A stretch of 10,359 nt of DNA from Bacillota bacterium. Its GTDB lineage: Bacteria > Bacillota > Clostridia > Peptostreptococcales > Anaerovoracaceae. The notes beneath the pieces were generated by a model. That model was not told where the DNA came from. It ran no database searches and saw only the letters and a program-made list of their open reading frames with translations. This document shows positions 4,542 through 10,359 of the stretch, piece by piece; the stretch's first letter is position 1, and every line of letters begins with the position of its first letter. The stretch spans positions 1 to 10,359 of the forward strand of contig JAEDMR010000061.1 in NCBI GenBank assembly GCA_016302925.1, given 5' to 3'. The position numbers and the translations under genes are program-made.

Positions 4542-7169
4542 ATGAAAAAATACGTTTATTCTTTTAACGAAGGCTCAAAGGACATGAGAGGTCTTCTCGG
4601 CGGAAAGGGTGCAAACCTGGCGGAAATGACCAGAATCGGTCTGCCGGTACCTTTCGGCTTTACCATCACCACCGAAGCGTGCAACCGGTACTACGAAGAA
4701 GGAAAGACCATTGCACAGGACCTGATTGATTCCATTTATGAAAAGATTGCTGAGCTGGAGGAAGTATCCGGCAAGACCTTCGGAAGCACGGAAAACCCGC
4801 TGCTGGTATCCGTACGTTCCGGTGCTGTGATTTCCATGCCGGGCATGATGGACACCATTCTGAATCTGGGTCTGAACGACCACAGTGTGGAGGGTCTGGC
4901 TGCTCTGACAGAGAACAGAAGATTTGCCATGGACAGCTACCGCCGTTTCATCCAGATGTTCGGTGATGTTGTACAGGAAATTCCAAAGGCAAAATTTGAT
5001 AAGGTATTTGATGGACAGAAAGCTGCCAAGGGTGCCAAGTTCGATGTGGATCTGACTGCTGAAGATCTGGAAGAAGTCATCGCAGGCTACAAGCAGATCG
5101 TGAAGGAAGAAACCGGTAAGGACTTCCCGCAGGATCCGAAGGAACAGCTCATCGAAGCAGTGAAGGCTGTATTCCGTTCCTGGAATAACGACCGTGCCAT
5201 CCTTTACCGCAACCTGAACGGTATCGCACATGATCTGGGTACTGCTGTAAACGTACAGTCCATGGTATTCGGAAACATGGGAGATACCTCCGGAACCGGT
5301 GTTGCATTCACCAGAAGCCCGTCTGACGGAACCAACGAGATTTTCGGAGAGTTCCTGGTAAACGCCCAGGGCGAAGACGTGGTTGCCGGTGTGAGAACAC
5401 CGATGGACATCAAGAAGATGGCAGATGCGTTCCCAGAAGCGTATGCAGATTTCACCAAGATCGCAGATCTTCTTGAAAAACACTATAAAGATGTACAGGA
5501 CATGGAGTTTACCGTGGAAAGAGGCAAGCTCTACATGCTGCAGACCAGAAGCGGCAAGCGTACCGCACAGGCAGCTGTAAAGATCGCCGTTGACATGGTA
5601 GGCGAGGGTCTGATTGATAAAAAGACTGCCGTAACCAGACTGGAACCGGCACAGATTGACCAGCTGCTCCACCCGATGTTTGATGCAGAAGAACTGAAGA
5701 ATGCAAAATCCATCGCCAAGGGGCTTCCGGCTTCTCCGGGTGCTGCCTGCGGACAAATCTACTTTACCGCAGAAGAAGCAGTGGCTGCAGCAGCCACCGG
5801 CGTAAAGGCGCTGCTGGTTCGTGAAGAAACCTCTCCGGAGGATCTGGCAGGTATGGTTGCTGCTGACGGTATTCTGACTGCACGCGGCGGCATGACTTCC
5901 CATGCGGCTGTTGTTGCCAGAGGTATGGGCAAGTGCTGTGTGGCAGGCTGCTCCTCCATTCTGGTAGATGAAGCTGCCAAGACCATGACCGTAGGCGGAA
6001 AGGTATATACCGAAGGAGACTTCATCTCCATCAACGGCGGCGACGGTCAGGTTTATGAAGGTAAGATCAAGACGGTTGTTCCGGAACTTTCCGGAGATTT
6101 CGGTACCATCATGGCATGGGCTGACGAAATCCGTGAACTGAAGGTAAGAACCAATGCGGATAATCCGAGAGATGCGAAGCAGGCTCTGGAATTCGGTGCA
6201 GAAGGTATCGGTCTGTGCAGAACAGAGCACATGTTCTTCGAGGATGAACGTATTCCTGCTATCCGGAGAATGATTCTGGCTGATACCGTAGAAGAAAGAG
6301 TGGCTGCACTGGATGCACTGCGTCCTTACCAGCAGGGTGACTTCAAGGCTATGTTCAAGGTAATGGGTGAACTGCCTGTCACCATCCGCCTGCTGGATCC
6401 GCCGTTACATGAATTCCTGCCGCAGAACGAGGAAGATATCCGCGCTCTGGCTGACCTGATGAGTGTTTCCTACGAAAAGCTGGCCGGAAAGGTTTCGGAG
6501 CTTCATGAGCAGAACCCGATGCTGGGACACCGCGGATGCCGTCTGGCTGTCACCTATCCGGAAATCGCCGTAATGCAGACAGAAGCCATCATGATGGCTG
6601 CACTGGAAGTGAAGAAGGAAGATGGCTATGACATCATTCCGGAAATCATGATTCCGCTGGTAGGTTCCGAAGCAGAACTGAAGTATGTGAAGGATATCGT
6701 GGTAGAAGCTGCAGAACGCTGCGTGAAGGAATCCGGTATCGAGATGTCCTACATGGTAGGTACCATGATCGAAACGCCGCGTGCAGCTCTGACTGCCGAT
6801 GAGATTGCCAGAGAAGCAGAGTTCTTCTCCTTCGGTACCAACGACCTGACCCAGATGACCTTCGGCTTCTCCCGTGACGATACAGGAAAGCTGATTCAGG
6901 CATATGTGGACAAGGGCATTCTGGAAGAAGATCCGTTCCAGGTGATCGATGAAAACGGCGTCGGCAAGCTGGTTGCCATGGCTGCATCCATGGGTAAGCA
7001 GACCCGCCCGAAGATCAAACTGGGTATCTGCGGAGAACACGGCGGAAATCCGAAGACCATCGACTTCTGCCACAGAGCAGGTCTGAACTATGTATCCTGC
7101 TCACCGTTCCGTGTGCCAATCGCAAGACTGGCTGCAGCACAGGCTGCTATCCGGAATCAGCAGAAATAA
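4542..7169 (+). CDS. ppdK: Pyruvate, phosphate dikinase
   Basis: PPDK interconverts ATP + phosphate + pyruvate and AMP + PPi + PEP. In anaerobic Clostridia it can work glycolytically with PPi or feed gluconeogenesis. The 875-residue length is typical. The order is an ATP-grasp nucleotide-binding domain (about 1-340, with GGKGANLAEM at 20-29 and LQTRSGKRT at 333-341), a swivelling phosphohistidine domain (about 390-505) with the catalytic His454 in GGMTSHAAVVARG (the adjacent Thr452 is the site regulated in homologues), and a C-terminal TIM barrel for PEP/pyruvate. The barrel shows GHRGCRLA (662-669), GTMIETPRA (740-748), SFGTNDLTQM (763-772) and the catalytic Cys830 in GICGEHGG. The ATG at 4542 follows GGAGG at 4534-4538 with a short 3-nt gap. 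No PPDK regulatory kinase/phosphatase gene is nearby. A strong terminator ends the transcript. Confidence 0.98.
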   Translation: MKKYVYSFNEGSKDMRGLLGGKGANLAEMTRIGLPVPFGFTITTEACNRYYEEGKTIAQDLIDSIYEKIAELEEVSGKTFGSTENPLLVSVRSGAVISMPGMMDTILNLGLNDHSVEGLAALTENRRFAMDSYRRFIQMFGDVVQEIPKAKFDKVFDGQKAAKGAKFDVDLTAEDLEEVIAGYKQIVKEETGKDFPQDPKEQLIEAVKAVFRSWNNDRAILYRNLNGIAHDLGTAVNVQSMVFGNMGDTSGTGVAFTRSPSDGTNEIFGEFLVNAQGEDVVAGVRTPMDIKKMADAFPEAYADFTKIADLLEKHYKDVQDMEFTVERGKLYMLQTRSGKRTAQAAVKIAVDMVGEGLIDKKTAVTRLEPAQIDQLLHPMFDAEELKNAKSIAKGLPASPGAACGQIYFTAEEAVAAAATGVKALLVREETSPEDLAGMVAADGILTARGGMTSHAAVVARGMGKCCVAGCSSILVDEAAKTMTVGGKVYTEGDFISINGGDGQVYEGKIKTVVPELSGDFGTIMAWADEIRELKVRTNADNPRDAKQALEFGAEGIGLCRTEHMFFEDERIPAIRRMILADTVEERVAALDALRPYQQGDFKAMFKVMGELPVTIRLLDPPLHEFLPQNEEDIRALADLMSVSYEKLAGKVSELHEQNPMLGHRGCRLAVTYPEIAVMQTEAIMMAALEVKKEDGYDIIPEIMIPLVGSEAELKYVKDIVVEAAERCVKESGIEMSYMVGTMIETPRAALTADEIAREAEFFSFGTNDLTQMTFGFSRDDTGKLIQAYVDKGILEEDPFQVIDENGVGKLVAMAASMGKQTRPKIKLGICGEHGGNPKTIDFCHRAGLNYVSCSPFRVPIARLAAAQAAIRNQQK

Positions 7170-7197
7170 ACAGAAGATATAGAAAAAGCCAAGTTTG

Positions 7198-7245
7198 CGC
7201 TCCGCTTGCTGATGAAAATCGACAGGCGGGGCGTTTTCTTTCTTT
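7198..7245 (+). terminator. Strong intrinsic terminator after ppdK
   Basis: CGCTCCGCTTG (7198-7208) pairs with CAGGCGGGGCG (7223-7233) over 11 positions, two of them G-U. The apex TGAT-GAAA-ATCG (7210-7221) forms a further short stem capped by a GAAA tetraloop. It is followed directly by TTTTCTTTCTTT (7234-7245). It lies 29 nt after the ppdK stop and separates the glyQS-ppdK region from the amidase unit. Confidence 0.9.
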
Positions 7246-7255
7246 CAGAGAAAAA

Positions 7256-7284
7256 TTGCGTTCATGCGGATTTTGTGGTATGAT
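7256..7284 (+). promoter_or_regulatory. Extended -10 promoter of the amidase-MoxR-VWA unit
   Basis: TTGCGT (7256-7261) and TATGAT (7279-7284) are separated by 17 bp, with an extended TGG (7276-7278) before the -10. It follows the ppdK terminator immediately. Transcription should start near 7291, which lies downstream of the first in-frame ATG of the amidase (7264) and so argues for the later start at 7330. Confidence 0.65.
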
Positions 7285-7329
7285 AAAACAGTACGTATTC
7301 CTGTGAATGAGACGAGAATAAAAAGAAAC

Positions 7330-8118
7330 ATGCGAATTGGAAAATATAGAATTACAACGAGAAAGCAGAAACAGAGGCTGGCAATTGTCATAGCGGCCGG
7401 GCTTCTGATCCTGGTGCTCCTGCTCTCCATGGCCGGTCTGATGGTCTGCGGTGGGCTTTACATCCATGATCGACTGCAAACCAGTCTGACCAGTCTGCCG
7501 GAGGAAGCGGCAGAGCCGGCAGGAACAGACACATCCGCGATTCCGAATCCTTCTGCCACAGTGATTCTGGATCCGGGCCACGGCGGAAAGGATGGCGGCT
7601 GTTCCGGTACGCTGGATGGGAAGGATCTTGTGGAAGCGGAACTCGTTTTTGATATTTCACTGAAGCTGAAAGCTTTGCTGGAGGAGAAAAATATCGAAGT
7701 GCTTCTGACCCGGAGCAGTGAGGAGGAGCCGACGCTGAAGGAAAGGGCGGCGTTTTCCCAGAAGAGCGGAGCGAATCTGTTTGTCAGTCTGCATTGCAAC
7801 TCCTATGAGGAGGACCGGACGGTCTGTGGTCTGGAGTGCTATTATGAGAAAAGTGATACAGAGAGTAAAGTACTGGCAGAGACAATCTTTGCGGCGGCGA
7901 AGGACAGCGGCATGGTCGATGTGCGAGATATGAAATCGGATATGATGTATGTGGTCCGCTATGCAGGCATGCCGGCCGTGCTGGTGGAGACCGGATATCT
8001 GTCCAATCCGGCGGAATGCAGAAAATTCAGCAGCGAAGGATATCGGAGCGTCCTTGCGGAAGTGATCGCAGAGGGAATCGAAACAGTTCTGAACCAAAAT
8101 GACGAAAATGAGGTATGA
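7330..8118 (+). CDS. Membrane-anchored N-acetylmuramoyl-L-alanine amidase (Amidase_3)
   Basis: Zinc amidases of this family cleave the bond between N-acetylmuramic acid and L-alanine in peptidoglycan, outside the membrane. Using the ATG at 7330 the protein has 262 residues: a basic cytoplasmic tail (RKQKQR), one membrane helix (about 17-44, IVIAAGLLILVLLL onward) acting as a signal anchor, a short linker, then Amidase_3 from about 77. Zinc ligands are His84 in LDPGHGGKDGG, Glu102 in LVEAEL and His155 in SLHCNS; the catalytic Glu220 is in VETGYLSNPAE. There is no cell-wall-binding domain, as in CwlD-like sporulation amidases, but that name is not proven here. An upstream in-frame ATG (7264) would give 284 residues but lies before the predicted transcription start; neither ATG has a good ribosome binding site. 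The gene is followed directly by the MoxR gene, within 2 nt or with a 4-nt ATGA overlap. Confidence 0.92.
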   Translation: MRIGKYRITTRKQKQRLAIVIAAGLLILVLLLSMAGLMVCGGLYIHDRLQTSLTSLPEEAAEPAGTDTSAIPNPSATVILDPGHGGKDGGCSGTLDGKDLVEAELVFDISLKLKALLEEKNIEVLLTRSSEEEPTLKERAAFSQKSGANLFVSLHCNSYEEDRTVCGLECYYEKSDTESKVLAETIFAAAKDSGMVDVRDMKSDMMYVVRYAGMPAVLVETGYLSNPAECRKFSSEGYRSVLAEVIAEGIETVLNQNDENEV

Positions 8119-8120
8119 CG

Positions 8121-8936
8121 ATGAAGAAATTTACAGGAAGTGAAAACTATGTGGCGACCAAGGAGCTGATGAATGCAGTCAATGTGGCCATTGCTCTGAA
8201 GAAGCCGCTGCTGATAAAAGGCGAGCCGGGCACGGGAAAAACCATGCTGGCAGAAGCCATCGCAGAGTCTCTGAACATGAAGCTGATTGTGTGGGGCATC
8301 AAGTCCACCACCAAGGCCCAGGAGGGACTCTACGTTTATGATACGGTACAGCGTCTCTATGACAGTCAGTTCGGCGAGGGCGACGTGTCGGATATCAAAC
8401 GGTATATCAAGCTGGGAAAGCTGGGAGAGGCTTTTGTTTCGGAGGAACAGGTGGTTCTGCTCATTGATGAAATCGATAAGGCGGATCTGGAGTTCCCCAA
8501 CGATCTGCTCTGGGAGCTGGACCGGATGGAATTCTATATTCCCGAGACGAAGGAAACCATAAAGACAAAACACCGTCCCATCGTGATCATCACTTCCAAT
8601 GCGGAGAAGGAGCTTCCGGATGCCTTTCTGCGCCGGTGCATTTTCCATTACATCGAGTTCCCGGATCAGGAAAAGATACGGGAGATCATCAAGGTGCACT
8701 TCGGTGATCTGGACCGGAAACTGGTGGATGCGGCCATCGAAGCCTTCTATGATATCCGCGGCATGCGGCAGATCATGAAGAAACCGAGCACATCCGAACT
8801 GCTGGACTGGATTCAGGCGCTGCAGATTTCCGGTGTGGATGTGAAAAAGATCAAAGAAAACATACCGTACATCGGTGTTCTCCTGAAAAAGAATCAGGAT
8901 ATCGATGTGGTGAAAGGTTACCGGCATGTTTATTGA
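8121..8936 (+). CDS. MoxR-family AAA+ ATPase
   Basis: MoxR ATPases are chaperone-like AAA+ hexamers that usually act with a partner VWA-domain protein on protein or metal-cofactor maturation. The 271-residue protein shows Walker A GEPGTGKT (34-41), Walker B VVLLIDEID (111-119), sensor 1 in ITSNAEKELPDAF (Asn160), paired arginines R171-R172 as arginine finger, and the sensor 2 / lid region PSTSELLDW (222-230). The start is chosen at 8121 because GAGG at 8110-8113 is 7 nt upstream; the ATG at 8115 gives only 1 nt of spacing but would overlap the amidase stop as ATGA and add Met-Thr. The 3' end overlaps the VWA gene by 11 nt, so the two are translationally coupled. The ATPase is clear; the substrate is unknown. 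Confidence 0.95.
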   Translation: MKKFTGSENYVATKELMNAVNVAIALKKPLLIKGEPGTGKTMLAEAIAESLNMKLIVWGIKSTTKAQEGLYVYDTVQRLYDSQFGEGDVSDIKRYIKLGKLGEAFVSEEQVVLLIDEIDKADLEFPNDLLWELDRMEFYIPETKETIKTKHRPIVIITSNAEKELPDAFLRRCIFHYIEFPDQEKIREIIKVHFGDLDRKLVDAAIEAFYDIRGMRQIMKKPSTSELLDWIQALQISGVDVKKIKENIPYIGVLLKKNQDIDVVKGYRHVY

Positions 8937-10116
8937 ATTTATGCTGGCGCTGCGGGAGCAGGGGCTTTCTGTATCGCTGGATGAATGGCTGGTGCTGATG
9001 GAGGCGCTGGATCAGGGGATGGCTGGCAATTCGCTGCTGGAATTCTATTATCTCTGCCGGAATGTGCTGGTGAAGACGGAGGCAGATTATGATGCCTTCG
9101 ATCTAGCCTTCGCAAAATATTTCGAAGGGGTGGAGACGGCAGGCGATATCCCTGCGGAACTCTGGGACTGGCTGAATCAGGGCGAGCTGGAGCGGGATCT
9201 TTCCGACCGTCCGGACTGGGCGAAGGAATATGACTTCGACGAACTGATGAAAATGTTTCAGGAACGGCTGGCGGAGCAGACGGAAAAGCATGACGGCGGA
9301 AATTACTGGATCGGAACCGGCGGCACCTCTGCCATGGGTCATGGCGGCTACAATCCGGCAGGAATCCGGGTGGGCGGCTACGGACGCCATCAGTCGGCAG
9401 TAAAGGTGGCTGGCGAACGGAATTTCCGGGATTTTCGTCAGGATCAGGAGTTGGACATCCGGCAGTTTCAGATGGCCTTCCGCAAGCTGCGGCAGTTTTC
9501 CACCCGGGTGGAAGGAGAGAAGACAGAACTGGACATTGACGGCACCATCGACGCCACCTGTGAAAATGCGGGCATGCTGAAGCTTGTATATGAGAAGCCA
9601 AGAAAAAACACGGTGAAGCTGCTTCTGCTTATCGATTCCGACGGCTCCATGGCCCAGCACGCACGGCTTTGCAACCAGCTGTTTCAGGCATTGCATCAGT
9701 CCACCCATCTGAAGGATCTGCGGACATATTACTTTCATAACTGTGTATATGATTATCTGTATACGACGCCCCATTGCCGTCACGGGGAGTGGCTGGAAAC
9801 GGAATGGCTGCTGCGGAACCTGGACAGTGAATACAAGGTGATTTTCGTTGGGGATGCAGCCATGTCTCCGTATGAGCTGATGGCCCGGGGCGGTTGTAAT
9901 GACTGGTATACTTACAACGAGGAACCGGGTGCTGTCTGGCTGGAAAAGTTCACACATCATTTCAAAAAATGCATCTGGCTGAATCCCATCCGGGAAGAGC
10001 GTTGGAGATTTGCCTGGGGCTCCCGGACCATACAGGAGGTCGGCAAGCTGATTCCCATGTTTGAGCTGACGCTGGATGGCCTGGACAAGGGCATACAGCG
10101 GCTGCTGGTGCGGTAA
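8926..10116 (+). CDS. CoxE-like von Willebrand factor A domain protein, partner of the MoxR ATPase
   Basis: This 396-residue cytoplasmic protein (no signal peptide or membrane helix) belongs to the CoxE-like VWA proteins encoded beside MoxR ATPases. Residues 1-120 are helical, with acidic and aromatic patches. A Gly-rich linker at 124-153 (WIGTGGTSAMGHGGYNPAGI) is characteristic of this family as I know it. The VWA domain runs from about 228: a beta strand TVKLLLLI, then a MIDAS-like DSDGSM (237-242), a helix, the YYFHNCVYD strand (268-276), and VIFVGDAAMSPYEL (305-318), which may supply the far MIDAS acid. The middle position of the usual DxSxS is Asp rather than Ser. Start ATG 8926 has AAAGG at 8913-8917, 8 nt upstream. 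The MoxR-VWA pairing predicts a complex in which the VWA protein recruits a client; the client is not identifiable here. Confidence 0.92.
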   Translation: MFIEFMLALREQGLSVSLDEWLVLMEALDQGMAGNSLLEFYYLCRNVLVKTEADYDAFDLAFAKYFEGVETAGDIPAELWDWLNQGELERDLSDRPDWAKEYDFDELMKMFQERLAEQTEKHDGGNYWIGTGGTSAMGHGGYNPAGIRVGGYGRHQSAVKVAGERNFRDFRQDQELDIRQFQMAFRKLRQFSTRVEGEKTELDIDGTIDATCENAGMLKLVYEKPRKNTVKLLLLIDSDGSMAQHARLCNQLFQALHQSTHLKDLRTYYFHNCVYDYLYTTPHCRHGEWLETEWLLRNLDSEYKVIFVGDAAMSPYELMARGGCNDWYTYNEEPGAVWLEKFTHHFKKCIWLNPIREERWRFAWGSRTIQEVGKLIPMFELTLDGLDKGIQRLLVR

Positions 10117-10178
10117 TACGCACGGTTGGAAGTGGGGTAGGACGGCTGCAATAACCCGCATCAGGTCTGGCCACGTAC

Positions 10179-10211
10179 TTACAAAAAAACATAAAAATTT
10201 ACAAAAAAACA
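10179..10211 (+). repeat. Two copies of TTACAAAAAAACA, 20-bp period
   Basis: TTACAAAAAAACA occurs at 10179-10191 and 10199-10211, exactly 20 bp apart, immediately upstream of the tRNA promoter. The A-tracts are nearly in helical phase and could act as an UP-element or bend; that is inference. The preceding stretch from the VWA stop (10117-10178) shows no gene and no clear terminator hairpin. Confidence 0.75.
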
Positions 10212-10212
10212 C

Positions 10213-10240
10213 TTCCATTTTTCGTGGACTGTGATATAAT
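10213..10240 (+). promoter_or_regulatory. Extended -10 promoter of the tRNA-Pro gene
   Basis: A perfect TATAAT (10235-10240) is preceded by TGA (10232-10234), an extended -10. The best -35 is TTCCAT (10213-10218) at 16-bp spacing, a weak match, which fits reliance on the extended -10 and the upstream A-tracts. The predicted start near 10247 leaves about 40 nt of 5' leader to be removed by RNase P. Confidence 0.7.
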
Positions 10241-10288
10241 ATATGTTGCTGTGAGTTGTTGAAGTTTGTTTCCTCTCGCAGGACATAT

Positions 10289-10359
10289 CGGGGTGTAGCG
10301 CAGTTGGTAGCGCGCTGCGTTCGGGACGCAGAGGCCATGAGTTCGAGTCTCATCACTCC
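10289..10359 (+). tRNA. tRNA-Pro (anticodon CGG), 3' end cut by window
   Basis: The cloverleaf is complete except for its last bases. The acceptor arm CGGGGTG (10289-10295) pairs with CACTCC plus a missing final base; the D arm is GCGC/GCGC; the anticodon stem CTGCG/CGCAG encloses TTCGGGA with anticodon CGG at 10322-10324, reading CCG; a 5-nt variable loop follows; and the T arm ATGAG-TTCGAGT-CTCAT is intact. G37 next to the anticodon is as expected for proline tRNAs. The window ends two bases before the discriminator is complete, so whether CCA is encoded cannot be seen. Confidence 0.96.

Noticed and set aside
4575..6230. Open reading frame of 551 codons on the minus strand, opposite ppdK
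   Set aside because: It is a shadow of the biased ppdK codons: the translation is rich in Cys, His and Ser without recognisable motifs, has no ribosome binding site or promoter that I can see, and ppdK is unmistakable on the plus strand.
7959..8927. Open reading frame of 322 codons on the minus strand, opposite the MoxR gene
   Set aside because: It is antisense to intact Walker A, Walker B and sensor motifs of the MoxR gene; composition is typical of a reverse-frame shadow.
10117..10178. Terminator after the VWA gene
   Set aside because: Only a 4-bp GGTT/AACC pairing and the TGGCCA palindrome are visible, without a T-run, so no terminator is claimed.
9103..10356. Open reading frame of 417 codons on the minus strand, opposite the VWA gene
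   Set aside because: It runs antisense to a well-supported gene and through the tRNA and its promoter, with no family motifs; a coding gene there is not credible.

Overview
The window looks like a chromosomal housekeeping segment from a mid-GC Firmicute of the class Clostridia, most likely Lachnospiraceae-like. The grounds are the clostridial order ybeY-cdd-era-recO-(DUF4342)-glyQS-ppdK, the single-chain (alpha2 type) glycyl-tRNA synthetase next to pyruvate phosphate dikinase, strong AGGAGG-type ribosome binding sites, and a Firmicute-style amidase with an N-terminal membrane anchor. All genes are on the plus strand. I see no insertion sequence, prophage, CRISPR array or plasmid feature.

Region 1 (1-2239) is a tightly packed operon: the 3' end of ybeY (rRNA maturation endonuclease), cdd (cytidine deaminase), era (ribosome-assembly GTPase, TTG start overlapping cdd) and recO (recombination mediator). 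Genes overlap by 4 nt or are separated by 1-2 nt. An AT-rich patch late in recO carries a convincing sigma-A-type promoter with an extended -10, well placed to drive the next gene separately.

Region 2 (2240-7245) holds a DUF4342/UBA-like protein of unknown function with a near-perfect Shine-Dalgarno, an AT-rich 132-bp gap without a recognisable T-box, glyQS, an 85-bp spacer with a long imperfect hairpin, and ppdK. A strong intrinsic terminator follows ppdK. glyQS and ppdK use visibly different synonymous codons (AGA/CGT for Arg) from era, recO and the downstream genes (CGG), consistent with high expression.

Region 3 (7246-10116) is a separate three-gene unit: an extended -10 promoter, a membrane-anchored N-acetylmuramoyl-L-alanine amidase (Amidase_3), a MoxR-type AAA+ ATPase, and a CoxE-like von Willebrand factor A protein. 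The last two overlap and form a MoxR-VWA pair, a type of chaperone-like two-protein module whose client is unknown here. This is the least characterised part of the window.

Region 4 (10117-10359) contains a duplicated A-tract element, an extended -10 promoter, and a tRNA-Pro(CGG) that runs off the window end two bases before the end of its mature body.

The window is mostly ordinary core genome. The points most worth following up are the MoxR-VWA-amidase unit, the DUF4342 protein with its private promoter, and the glyQS-ppdK intercistronic hairpin.
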